This document shows, one piece after another, positions 1 through 7,713 of a DNA stretch of 8,149 nt. This stretch comes from Cellulomonas sp. (lineage in GTDB: Bacteria; Actinomycetota; Actinomycetes; Actinomycetales; Cellulomonadaceae): NCBI GenBank assembly GCA_027451305.1, contig DAIDJQ010000072.1, positions 1-8,149 of the forward strand, in the 5' to 3' direction. Both the position numbers and the translations under genes were made by a program. The notes under the pieces are model-generated. The model was not told where the DNA came from. It saw only the letters and a program-made list of their open reading frames with translations, and ran no database searches. Every line of letters starts with the position of its first letter. Positions within the stretch are counted from its first letter, which is position 1.

Positions 1-291
1 GTACTCCGCGGTGGCCATGCCGGCGTCGCGAGCGCGGGAGCCCAGCCGGTCCACCAGCCGACGCGAGAGCCGGGCCGCCCGTCGCGCCGTGCGTCCGACG
101 AGGGCCGCCCGCCCTGCGGTCGGAACCTTCGGACCGGAACCCGGAGCGGCCGCCGGCGCGGCCGGGTCCGCCGCAGGCCCCACCCGATCCGTCCCGAGAC
201 CCGTTCCCCTCCGGGCACCGGTGCCTGCACCCGTGCCCGCACCCGTGACCACGCCCGACCGCTCACCCGCGGCTGCCCCGTTCGCGTCCAT
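1..291 (-). CDS. DUF4244 family Flp-type prepilin, 3' end outside window
   Basis: Probable major pilin subunit of the Tad apparatus encoded upstream. The frame read from 291 to 1 is open for 97 codons and ends at the window edge in ...RARDAGMATAEY. This is the processing site of Flp/DUF4244 pilins: Gly91 before the cut, Met92 as +1, Glu96 at +5 and Tyr97 at +6. The hydrophobic helix should follow directly but lies outside the window. The ATG at 289-291 is chosen because GGGGAGG lies at 297-303, five bases upstream. With this start the leader before the cut is about 91 residues, rich in Gly, Ala, Pro and Arg, whereas leaders of such pilins are usually short. A later GTG at 183-181 or 54-52 would shorten it, but neither has a good ribosome binding site. 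Position after tadC matches Rv3656c in M. tuberculosis (from memory). The family call is firm; the exact start is less so. Confidence 0.82.
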   Translation of the reverse strand, partial: MDANGAAAGERSGVVTGAGTGAGTGARRGTGLGTDRVGPAADPAAPAAAPGSGPKVPTAGRAALVGRTARRAARLSRRLVDRLGSRARDAGMATAEY

Positions 292-433
292 CTGCGCCTC
301 CCCGTCCGCTGCGCCGGCCGACCGACCGGCAGGCCGAGCGTCGTGCCGCCGGCTCGACGGCGGACCCGCGCCGGGAGCTGCCGTTCGGCACCGCGCGGCG
401 GCTGCGGGTTGTGGACGGGTGGCGCGGAGGACG
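292..433 (-). promoter_or_regulatory. tadC-pilin spacer with pilin ribosome binding site
   Basis: This is the only sizeable gap inside the minus-strand Tad cluster. It carries the pilin ribosome binding site GGGGAGG (minus strand, 297-303). A small perfect palindrome, TGCCG-TT-CGGCA, lies at 379-390, with short GC arms (366-370 and 394-398) that could extend it. No convincing -10 hexamer or T-tract is visible. The spacing would allow separate control or mRNA processing, so that pilin is made in excess over the machinery; that is inference. Confidence 0.4.
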
Positions 434-1021
434 TCAGCCGAGCAGCCGGCCGGCGATCGAGAGCACCACGGGCACCACGCCGAGCAGCAGGAACGCCGGG
501 AGGAAGCACAGCCCGAGGGGCAGCACCAGCCAGACGCCGACCCGGCCGGCGGCGGCCCTGCCCGCAGCGCGCCGGCGGCGACGTGCCGCTGTCGCCGCCG
601 ACCGGAGCAGCGGCACGGGCGAGGCACCGGTGGCGGCAGACGGTTCGAGCGCGTCCGCGACGACCCGGGCTGCGCCGGACGACCCCGCCCAGGCCGCCGA
701 CCAGGACGAACCCAGTGCCAGCGCAGCCGCCGCACGGATCAGCGCCGCGCCGACGGCGCCCGGCCACGCCTCCCCGACGGTCGCCAGCGCGCGTGGCACC
801 GGTGCACCCGCGCCGAGCGCCGCGGCGAGCACCTCGAGCACGAGAGCGGCGTCGGGCTCGTCGGCGCCGCACGTCCGTCGCTCGTGGGGCCGCCGCAGCA
901 GCCGAGCGCGCACCCGAGCGGTGCCGGCCTCCCGCCCCCTCGCCAGCGCGCGTGCGGAGCGCCGAGCCGGCCACCACGGGGCGGCGGCGAGCGAGATCAC
1001 GGCGACGACCACGGCGCTCAC
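434..1021 (-). CDS. tadC: TadC-like inner-membrane platform protein (T2SSF domain)
   Basis: The product is 195 residues, close to the size I remember for Rv3657c (about 190). It would sit in the cytoplasmic membrane and, with TadB, form the platform on which the TadA motor acts. Visible features are an N-terminal hydrophobic stretch (residues 2-17), a T2SSF-like helical region from about residue 57 (DAALVLEVLAAALGAGAPV), and a very hydrophobic C-terminal hairpin at about 161-190. The start is the GTG at 1019-1021. It overlaps the tadB TGA as GTGA, the usual sign of translational coupling, and the upstream SD (GACGGG) is weak. The same frame continues upstream as far as 1789, but that part is antisense-free shadow of tadB with no membrane character. 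Family assignment rests on order and topology, since TadC sequences are poorly conserved. Confidence 0.85.
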   Translation of the reverse strand: MSAVVVAVISLAAAPWWPARRSARALARGREAGTARVRARLLRRPHERRTCGADEPDAALVLEVLAAALGAGAPVPRALATVGEAWPGAVGAALIRAAAALALGSSWSAAWAGSSGAARVVADALEPSAATGASPVPLLRSAATAARRRRRAAGRAAAGRVGVWLVLPLGLCFLPAFLLLGVVPVVLSIAGRLLG

Positions 1022-1722
1022 GGCGGACCCGTCGCACGACGCGCCCGGCCGATCAGCGCCCGCGTCCACCACCACCCGGCCGCTACGAGCGCGACCCCCG
1101 CGACACCGGACGCCGTCCCGAGACCACCACCCAGCAGCACTCCCACGGGGTCGGCGCCGAGCGCGGCACCGAGGAGCACGCCGAGCGCAGGCAGGCCGAG
1201 CAGCACTCGCACCGAGGCGCGCGGGCCGGACAGCGCCGCCAGCAGGTCCCCCTCGGCCTCGGCGTCGGCGACCACCGCGGCGGCGATCTCGTCGAGCACC
1301 GTGGCGAGCGGAGCGCCGAGCTCGTGCGCGACGCGGGCAGCCGCCACGACAGCCCCGGCCCGGGCGCGTTCCCCCGCAGCCGACCGACCTCGCCGCGCCG
1401 CCACCGAGCTCGCCGCGGCCAGCAGCTGCTCGACCGTCGGGACTGCGGTGCAGCCCGGCTGCCGCAGCACCGTCGCCCACGCCTCGGCAGGGCGCGCCCC
1501 CGCGCGCAGGAGCGCACCCACGGCGACCACGACGGCTCCCAGGTCCTCCGTGCCGGGGACCGGCCGCGGCCGTCGGACCGCCGTCCACCGGCGCTCCCGC
1601 ATCGCGCCGGTCGCCGCCCTCCCCCGACGTCGTCCAACGCCGGGCTGCTGCCACCCTCGGCCTCGCGAACCACCCGCCGCCGTGACGCCGAGGGCGACGA
1701 GCATCCCCACGACGGCGATCAC
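1018..1722 (-). CDS. tadB: TadB-like inner-membrane platform protein (T2SSF domain)
   Basis: The product is 234 residues. The N-terminal membrane helix spans about 1-17 (MIAVVGMLVALGVTAAGG) and is followed by a basic Arg/Gly linker (19-55). A T2SSF-type helical domain covers about 60-170 and begins LGAVVVAVGALLRAGARP. Two C-terminal membrane helices lie at about 171-190 and 195-219. The layout fits TadB, partner of TadC in the pilus-assembly platform. The GTG start at 1720-1722 overlaps the tadA stop as GTGA. A GGAAGGT ribosome binding site lies eight bases upstream (1731-1737), inside the end of tadA. It is slightly shorter than the mycobacterial homologue. No internal break or missing segment is apparent. 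Confidence 0.88.
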   Translation of the reverse strand: MIAVVGMLVALGVTAAGGSRGRGWQQPGVGRRRGRAATGAMRERRWTAVRRPRPVPGTEDLGAVVVAVGALLRAGARPAEAWATVLRQPGCTAVPTVEQLLAAASSVAARRGRSAAGERARAGAVVAAARVAHELGAPLATVLDEIAAAVVADAEAEGDLLAALSGPRASVRVLLGLPALGVLLGAALGADPVGVLLGGGLGTASGVAGVALVAAGWWWTRALIGRARRATGPP

Positions 1723-3020
1723 GGCACTGCACCTTCCAACCGCGCCGCGAGCTCGTCCCAGCCGGGCCCGCGGCGCACCGTCCCGTCACCGTGGCACCGC
1801 ACCGCGCAGGCGACGGTCAGCGTCCCGTCGTCCGCCCGCCGCACCACGCCGACCTCACGCAGCCGCCGCTGCGCCCGGTCGGGGCCCGCACGATGCAGGT
1901 GCAGCACGGCGTCGAGGGCGCTCGAGGCCTGCGCCGCGAGGGCGTCCCGCGACAGCCCCGCGAGCGCGCCCAGCGCCTCGAGGCGGGCCGGGACGTCGGC
2001 GGCGGTGTTCGCGTGCAGGGTGGCGCAGCCACCCTCGTGGCCGGTGTTCAGCGCCGCGAGCACCTCACGGATCTCGGCGCCCCGAGCCTCACCGAGCACC
2101 AGGCGGTCGGGACGCATCCGGAGCGCCTCCCGCACCAGCCGCGCGAGGTCCACCGCGCCCGCGCCGTCGACGTTGGCCCGCCGCGTGGCGAGGTGCACCA
2201 CGTGCGGGTGGTCGGGCCGCAGCTCCCCGGACTCCTCGACCACCACGATCCGCTGGTCCGGCGGCACCAGCGTGAGGAGGGCCGCGAGCAGGGTCGTCTT
2301 GCCGGAACCGGTGGGTCCGGACAGCAGCACGTTGGCCCGGGCCGCGACGAGTGCTCGCAGCACGGGCAGCACCCCGGCAGCCAGCGTGCCGCGGTTCACC
2401 AGCTCCTCGAGCGTGAACGGGTGGCGGCGCACCACGCGCAGGCTCAGCACGGCGCAGGGGCCGGCCAGCGGCGGCAGCAGCGCGTGCAGCCTGGTGCCGT
2501 CGGGCAGCCGCGCGTCCACGGTGGGCGACGCGTCGTCCAGGCGCTGCCCGCCGGCGGCCGCGAGCCGGACTGCGAGCTCACGGACCTCCGCCGCGGTGCC
2601 GAGGTCCAGCTCCGTGCGGACGAGCCGTCCCGCCCGCTCCGCCCACACGTCGGCCGGGGCGTTGACCAGGACGTCCGTGACCAGCGGGTCGTCCAGCCAC
2701 GGCTGCAGCGGACCGGCGCCGAAGAGCAGGTCGTGCACCTCCCGCACGGTCGCGGCCAGGGCCGACGGACCGAGCAGCGCGCCGCTGTCCTGGACGGCGC
2801 GTGCGACGACCTCGCGCAGGTCCTCGTCGGGCGAGGGCCCGAGACCGCGGTGCCCGGCACCGCCGCCCGAGGCCGGTCCGACCCCCGCCGCGCCGCGCCC
2901 CTGCAGCCGCGTGCGGACCTCCTCCGCCAGCAACCGCAGGTCGATGCCGGCAGACGCTCCCGCCGCCCGTGCCGCCGGGCCCGTCGCGCGCCGGGGTCGG
3001 TCGACCTCGGCGGTGCTCAC
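1719..3020 (-). CDS. tadA: TadA/CpaF family secretion ATPase
   Basis: Hexameric cytoplasmic ATPase that powers Flp/Tad pilus assembly. It is 433 residues and all motifs of the type II/IV secretion ATPase family are visible: Walker A GPTGSGKTT (235-243), Asp box around EESGEL (262-267), Walker B region RLVLGEARGAE (306-316) with the glutamate of the GE pair at 311, and His box TGHEGGCATLHANT (326-339). An N-terminal domain at about 65-220 contains LLFGAGPLQPWLDDPLVTDV, typical of the CpaF group. It belongs to the actinobacterial 'helicase/secretion neighborhood' ATPase subfamily (Rv3659c-like). The GTG start at 3018-3020 is 28 bases after the ssd stop. The SD is imperfect (GGGGTGA, close to the start). 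Residues 38-58 are a Gly/Ala-rich linker. Catalytically it looks intact. Confidence 0.96.
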   Translation of the reverse strand: MSTAEVDRPRRATGPAARAAGASAGIDLRLLAEEVRTRLQGRGAAGVGPASGGGAGHRGLGPSPDEDLREVVARAVQDSGALLGPSALAATVREVHDLLFGAGPLQPWLDDPLVTDVLVNAPADVWAERAGRLVRTELDLGTAAEVRELAVRLAAAGGQRLDDASPTVDARLPDGTRLHALLPPLAGPCAVLSLRVVRRHPFTLEELVNRGTLAAGVLPVLRALVAARANVLLSGPTGSGKTTLLAALLTLVPPDQRIVVVEESGELRPDHPHVVHLATRRANVDGAGAVDLARLVREALRMRPDRLVLGEARGAEIREVLAALNTGHEGGCATLHANTAADVPARLEALGALAGLSRDALAAQASSALDAVLHLHRAGPDRAQRRLREVGVVRRADDGTLTVACAVRCHGDGTVRRGPGWDELAARLEGAVP

Positions 3021-3048
3021 CGGTCACCCCGCCCGGCGTGCCGCCCGC

Positions 3049-3894
3049 TCACCCGGGCCCCTGCGCCATCGCCGCCTCGAGCTGGGACGCGACCACCCGG
3101 GCCGCCCTCCAGGCCGCGCCGCGACGCGGCAGCAGCCCCCGCTCGCCGCCGCGGGCGACGGCCCCGCGCGCCGGGCCCGACCACAGCACGGGGAGGTCCA
3201 CGGCGGCAGCCAGCTCGGCGACGGACAGCCCGCCTGGAGCTCGACCGGGGACGACGAGCCCCACCGACGCGCCGGCGGCGACCAGCCGCGGCCGCACTGT
3301 GAGCGCACCGGCGACCGAGCGCAGGTCACGCCTCGCGACGACGGCCACCAGGTCGCAGGCCGGGAGCAGCGTGCCCGCCGCCGCCGCGCCGCCCGGCGGG
3401 ACCGCTCCACCCGCACGCGGCCGGTCCGGGCCCGCCCCCGCCAGCACGCCGCCCCGCGGCAGGTCGAGCACGAGCGCGCCGACCACCCCGCCGAGCGCGT
3501 GCAGCACGTCGGCCACCACCTCCGGGTCCAGGTCCGGCGAGCCGTCGGCCCGGTCGGCGCTCAGCACCGCGCACGCACCCCAGCGCGGCAGCAGCGCGAG
3601 CACGTCCTGACCGGGCACGTCGCCACGGGCACCCGCGAGCTCCGGCCAGCGGGCGCCGTCCACGTCCTCGATCCCCGCGGTGACGTCCAGGCCCCCGCCC
3701 ACCGGGTCCAGGTCGACGAGGACCGTGCTGGTCCGGCGCGCCAGCCGGGCCGCCGTCAGCGCCGCCAGGGTCGACGTTCCCGCCCCGCCGCGGGCACCGA
3801 GCACCCCCAGCACCACGGCGCGACGTGAGGTCCCGTTCGGCACCTCCACGCCCACCGCGTCCTGCCGCGCTCCCCCGCCCGGCACCAGTGACAT
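3049..3894 (-). CDS. ssd: Ssd/CpaE-like P-loop protein of the Tad locus, short form
   Basis: A MinD/ParA-related protein that in Tad loci localises the apparatus (CpaE); in mycobacteria the homologue (Rv3660c) is called septum site determining protein. It is 281 residues from the ATG at 3892-3894, which has a strong ribosome binding site (GGAGGGG, 3902-3908). An in-frame ATG at 4014 lacks this and its extra 40 residues are low-complexity Arg/Gly. The P-loop GARGGAGTST (33-42) has Arg35 and Thr40 where canonical ParA/MinD proteins have lysines. Asp61 and Asp63 lie in VLVDLDPVGGGLD, and Asp144 in ALVLDLPRG is the Walker B position. The region matches Rv3660c well from GxRGGAG onward, but the N-terminal receiver-like region of about 100 residues in that protein is absent. 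A Gly/Pro/Ala-rich segment at 150-176 also stands out. It is the first gene of the minus-strand operon. Confidence 0.9.
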   Translation of the reverse strand: MSLVPGGGARQDAVGVEVPNGTSRRAVVLGVLGARGGAGTSTLAALTAARLARRTSTVLVDLDPVGGGLDVTAGIEDVDGARWPELAGARGDVPGQDVLALLPRWGACAVLSADRADGSPDLDPEVVADVLHALGGVVGALVLDLPRGGVLAGAGPDRPRAGGAVPPGGAAAAGTLLPACDLVAVVARRDLRSVAGALTVRPRLVAAGASVGLVVPGRAPGGLSVAELAAAVDLPVLWSGPARGAVARGGERGLLPRRGAAWRAARVVASQLEAAMAQGPG

Positions 3895-4042
3895 CGCCCA
3901 CCCCCTCCGCGACTGCCCAGGCTGACGTGCGCGACCGCGGCGGCAGCGGCCGGGACCACCGCCGCCGCGCCCCGGCACCGCCGTCCCGGGCTGTGGTCGG
4001 ATCGGACCGCGCACCCACCGCCCAGGTGTCGGGGGCCGCCGT

Positions 4043-4048
4043 TACGCT
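4043..4048 (+). promoter_or_regulatory. Putative -10 element for the HAD hydrolase gene
   Basis: TACGCT fits the actinobacterial TANNNT pattern. It would place transcription start near 4054-4056, giving a leader of about 60 bases with a good SD. No matching TTGACA-type -35 is seen at 16-18 bases upstream, which is common in these genomes. This is pattern matching only. Confidence 0.35.
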
Positions 4049-4097
4049 CCGATGACCAGGGCCTGGGAGCGCGCAGGGAAGGCAGCCGTTCCGCGGC

Positions 4098-4106
4098 GGA
4101 AGGAGG
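4098..4106 (+). promoter_or_regulatory. Ribosome binding site deciding the HAD start
   Basis: GGAAGGAGG is a near-perfect Shine-Dalgarno sequence seven bases before the GTG at 4114. A second GTG at 4117 is also within reach, so the start could be one codon later. Confidence 0.8.
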
Positions 4107-4113
4107 CAGGCCG

Positions 4114-5061
4114 GTGGTGGAGGACGACCGGGCCGAGCCCGACCCGACCCCCGAGCCCGGGCCGACCCCCGAGCCGACCGGCGCCCCGCACCGCGCGGCC
4201 GCGTTCTTCGACCTCGACAAGACGATCATCGCCACCTCGTCGGCGACAGCCTTCTCGCGGCCCTTCCTGGCCGGCGGCCTGCTGACCCGCCGCGCCATGC
4301 TGCGCGCGGCCTACGCGCAGTTCCTCTACCAGGTGGGCGGCGCCGACGAGGCGCAGACCGAGCGGATGCGCGCCCAGCTCTCCCGCATGGTCACCGGCTG
4401 GGACGTCGACCAGGTCTCGGCCATCGTCGAGCGCACGCTGCACGAGTCCATCGACCCGGCGGTCTACGCGGAGGCCGTGGTCCTGATCGACGAGCACCAC
4501 CGCGCCGGCCGGGACGTGGTGGTGGTGTCGGCCTCCGGGCGCGAGCTGGTGGAGCCGATCGCCCGGCTGCTCGGCGCGGACGGCGTGATCGCGTCGCGCA
4601 TGCGCGTGGCCGACGGCCGCTACACGGGCCTGATCGACTTCTACGCCTACGGCCCGGCCAAGGCGGCGGCGATCGAGGACCTGGCACGCCGCCGCGGCTA
4701 CGACCTCACGGCGAGCTACGCGTACTCCGACTCGATCACGGACGAGCCGATGCTCGCCGTCGTGGGCCACGCGGCCGTGGTCAACCCGGACCGGGCGCTG
4801 CGGCGGCTGGCCGACGAGCGCGGCTGGCAGGCCCTGCGATTCGTCCGGCCCGTGTCGTTGCGCGCCTTCAGCACGAAGCGGTCGCGCGGAGCCGCCGCCA
4901 CGGTCCTGCTGGTGGTCGCGACGGGTGCGGTGGTGTGGGCGCTCGCGGCACGACGCCGCCGCACGGACCGACGAGGTCGAGGGACGGTCCACATGCTGAC
5001 CCGCCGTCCCGGCATGTGGCACCCGCCGTGCGCTGACCTGGCCCGATGGAGGCAGGGGTAG
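4114..5061 (+). CDS. HAD-IB family phosphatase with C-terminal membrane helix
   Basis: Haloacid-dehalogenase superfamily hydrolase of the SerB-like IB subfamily, 315 residues. Motif I is FFDLDKT (31-37; nucleophile Asp33, acid/base Asp35), motif II serine is Ser139 in VVVVSAS, motif III lysine is Lys183 in GPAKAAAIE, and motif IV is SDSITDEPML (205-214; Asp206, Asp210). All catalytic residues are present, so it should hydrolyse a phosphate ester; the substrate is unknown. The N-terminus has a Pro/Glu/Asp repeat (8-21), likely disordered. A single hydrophobic helix at about 260-279 is flanked by basic residues, suggesting a membrane anchor with the catalytic domain in the cytosol. After it comes a 36-residue basic tail that I do not recall in Rv3661, the apparent counterpart beside ssd in M. 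tuberculosis. The position next to the Tad operon is shared, but a role in it is not shown. Confidence 0.92.
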   Translation: MVEDDRAEPDPTPEPGPTPEPTGAPHRAAAFFDLDKTIIATSSATAFSRPFLAGGLLTRRAMLRAAYAQFLYQVGGADEAQTERMRAQLSRMVTGWDVDQVSAIVERTLHESIDPAVYAEAVVLIDEHHRAGRDVVVVSASGRELVEPIARLLGADGVIASRMRVADGRYTGLIDFYAYGPAKAAAIEDLARRRGYDLTASYAYSDSITDEPMLAVVGHAAVVNPDRALRRLADERGWQALRFVRPVSLRAFSTKRSRGAAATVLLVVATGAVVWALAARRRRTDRRGRGTVHMLTRRPGMWHPPCADLARWRQG

Positions 5062-5077
5062 GCAGGCGCCCGGACAA

Positions 5078-5094
5078 GGGGTACGAAATGCCCC
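5078..5094 (+). terminator. Possible hairpin terminator after the HAD gene
   Basis: GGGGTA (5078-5083) and TGCCCC (5089-5094) form a six-pair stem with one G-U pair and a CGAAA loop, 16 bases after the stop codon. There is no T-tract, so termination strength is doubtful; U-less hairpins are often proposed as terminators in actinobacteria. Confidence 0.35.
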
Positions 5095-5215
5095 ACAACT
5101 GAATGTGCGGGGGCACCCACGCGCAGGAGTACCCACCTACTGGGCAGGTCGACCGGGCTGGTCCCGTCGCGACCGAATCGGTGCACGCAATGTTCACCCC
5201 CGCACTTCGGTACCG

Positions 5216-5242
5216 CGACGGCGTCCCCCCGGGGCGCCGTCG
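5216..5242 (+). repeat. Perfect 8-bp inverted repeat, hairpin upstream of malic enzyme
   Basis: CGACGGCG (5216-5223) and CGCCGTCG (5235-5242) are exact complements. Inside, three C-G pairs (5225-5227 with 5232-5234) extend the stem past a single T bulge, leaving a four-base loop. The sequence after it (TTGGTGTG) is only mildly T-rich. It could be a terminator for the HAD transcript or an operator/leader element for the malic enzyme gene 59 bases downstream. Confidence 0.5.
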
Positions 5243-5288
5243 TTGGTGTGTCCCGGGCGTGCCGGGCGGCGTCCGGGCCGTCGGTCGT

Positions 5289-5294
5289 GACAAT
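5289..5294 (+). promoter_or_regulatory. Putative -10 for a leaderless malic enzyme transcript
   Basis: GACAAT resembles TANNNT at the important second and sixth positions, and ends six bases before the ATG at 5301. That spacing puts transcription start on the start codon. No Shine-Dalgarno sequence precedes the ATG, which supports leaderless translation, common in actinobacteria. No -35 is evident. Confidence 0.35.
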
Positions 5295-5300
5295 GGCGGC

Positions 5301-6698
<1,398 letters not shown>

Positions 6699-6741
6699 CC
6701 AGACCGCACAACCGGCCCATTCGTCCCAGGACTTGCCTCCG

Positions 6742-6767
6742 AGCACCCGTCACCCTGGACGGGTGCT
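6742..6767 (+). repeat. Perfect 9-bp inverted repeat across the FNT start codon
   Basis: AGCACCCGT (6742-6750) and ACGGGTGCT (6759-6767) are exact complements separated by CACCCTGG. The right arm contains the GTG (6763-6765) that is the best start of the next gene. It also lies 43 bases after the malic enzyme stop, so terminator, operator and translation-blocking hairpin are all possible. There is no T-tract. Confidence 0.6.
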
Positions 6768-7632
6768 GACCATCCCGCAGACCGTCGACCTCGAGGCGGA
6801 CGCCGCCCACCACAAGGTGGACCTCACCCACCGCCCCGGAGTCTTCCTGGTGCGCACCATGCTCGCAGGTGCCTACATCGGCATCGGGGTGCTGATCATG
6901 GTGACCGCCGGCGGCCCGCTGGTGCAGGCCGCCTCCCCGTGGGCACCGCTGGTGCAGGGTCTGGTGTTCGGCGTGGCGCTGACGATCGTCGTGATCGCCG
7001 GGGGCGAGCTGGCCACCTCCGCGATGATGATCCTGACCCAGGGGGTGCTCCGCCGCGCGGTGCGCCCGGGGCGGGCCGCGCTGACGCTGCTGGCGGTGTT
7101 CCTCGGCAACCTCGTGGGGGCGGCGGTGTTCGCGGCGCTGCTGCGGTTCTCCGGCGTGCTGGCCCCGACGACCCCGGCCGGCAAGACGATCGCCGCGATG
7201 ATCGAGCACAAGGCGGCCGAGACCACCGGTCAGCTGTTCGTCCGCGGCATCCTGTGCAACCTGCTCGTCTGCCTGGCGATCTGGATGGCCGGCCGGCTGG
7301 AGAACGAGGGCGCGAAGATCGCCGTGATCTTCGCCTGCGTCATGGTGTTCATCACCTCCGGGTTCGAGCACGTGGTGGCGAACATGACCACGTTCTCCTT
7401 CGGCCTGTTCAGCGGCCTGCCGCACGCGACCGTGGGCGAGTTCGCGCGGAACCTGGTGGCGGTCGGCCTCGGCAACCTGGTCGGCGGCGGGCTGCTGGTG
7501 GGCGCGTCGTACGCCTACGGCGTGCACGGGCCGCGCGGGGCAGCCTCGGAGGCGAAGCCGGGCGCCTCCTCGCACGCGGTCGCTGACGACGCGCTCGACG
7601 ACCGGCTCGTCGAGGTCGCCGCCGTCCGCTGA
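6763..7632 (+). CDS. Formate/nitrite transporter (FNT) family membrane channel
   Basis: Pentameric inner-membrane channel family that moves small monovalent anions (formate, nitrite, hydrosulfide, acetate or lactate); which one is not readable here. The product is 289 residues with six membrane helices at about 27-50, 63-85, 104-127, 157-176, 184-206 and 229-252. Family signs are GGELATSAMM (80-89) after helix 2, RGILCNLLVCLAIWMAG in helix 4, and SGFEHVVANM with the conserved central His203 in helix 5. GLGNLVGG in helix 6 is the internal-repeat counterpart. The tail after 255 is polar and poorly conserved. The GTG at 6763 is preferred because LTIPQTVDLEAD looks like a normal FNT N-terminus. 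An in-frame TTG at 6733 would add ten residues and has only AGGA two bases away. Neither has a good SD, and the start lies inside an inverted repeat. Cotranscription with the malic enzyme is possible. Confidence 0.92.
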   Translation: MLTIPQTVDLEADAAHHKVDLTHRPGVFLVRTMLAGAYIGIGVLIMVTAGGPLVQAASPWAPLVQGLVFGVALTIVVIAGGELATSAMMILTQGVLRRAVRPGRAALTLLAVFLGNLVGAAVFAALLRFSGVLAPTTPAGKTIAAMIEHKAAETTGQLFVRGILCNLLVCLAIWMAGRLENEGAKIAVIFACVMVFITSGFEHVVANMTTFSFGLFSGLPHATVGEFARNLVAVGLGNLVGGGLLVGASYAYGVHGPRGAASEAKPGASSHAVADDALDDRLVEVAAVR

Positions 7633-7663
7633 CGCGCCCGCTCACCAGCACATCCGTCCCACG

Positions 7664-7679
7664 GCACGCCCTGGCGTGC
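7664..7679 (+). terminator. Likely hairpin terminator of the FNT gene
   Basis: GCACGCC (7664-7670) and GGCGTGC (7673-7679) are exact complements with only CT between; in practice the inner pairs open to give a tight loop. The hairpin starts 32 bases after the FNT stop codon. No T-run follows, so it is of the U-less type. Confidence 0.5.
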
Positions 7680-7704
7680 GAGGGCGCCGACGGGTCCGTG
7701 GACA

Positions 7705-7710
7705 TAGCGT
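7705..7710 (+). promoter_or_regulatory. Putative -10 element for the proline-rich protein gene
   Basis: TAGCGT matches TANNNT and would start transcription near 7716-7718, about 50 bases before the ATG at 7767. No clear -35 is present. Confidence 0.35.
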
Positions 7711-7713
7711 GAA

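Larger units (their letters stand above)
3895..4113. promoter_or_regulatory. Divergent intergenic region between ssd/tad operon and HAD gene
   Basis: These 219 bases separate two outward-facing genes and must hold the promoters for both. Minus side: the ssd ribosome binding site at 3902-3908; no clear -10 was recognised. Plus side: a TACGCT hexamer at 4043-4048 and the HAD ribosome binding site at 4098-4106. GC-rich arms GCGGCGG and CCGCCGC around 3937-3967 can pair, but at this composition that is weak evidence. Small open frames inside (for example from 4052) overlap the HAD gene out of frame and look like chance. Confidence 0.6.
5062..5300 (+). other. Non-coding gap upstream of malic enzyme
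   Basis: No gene is recognised in these 239 bases. The malic enzyme frame is open back to 5103, but that part codes for residues with no resemblance to the family and has no ribosome binding site. The gap contains the hairpin at 5078-5094, the longer inverted repeat at 5216-5242 and the -10-like hexamer at 5289-5294. Confidence 0.6.

Noticed and set aside
11..3828. Very long plus-strand open frames (11-2275 and 343-3828) opposite the Tad genes
   Set aside because: They encode Arg/Pro/Ala-rich low-complexity sequence with no family resemblance. They mirror the GC-biased codon positions of the real minus-strand genes, whose motifs are intact.
3937..3967. GCGGCGG/CCGCCGC inverted repeat in the divergent region
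   Set aside because: Arms are simple GCC repeats that recur by chance in DNA of this composition.
3895..4014. Longer Ssd starting at 4014
   Set aside because: The 40 extra residues are Arg/Gly/Pro low complexity, there is no ribosome binding site for that start, and GGAGGGG correctly precedes the ATG at 3894.
5103..5300. 66-residue N-terminal extension of the malic enzyme
   Set aside because: Its sequence has no family similarity and contains the hairpin at 5216-5242. The ATG at 5301 gives the normal length with the ACT domain near the N-terminus.
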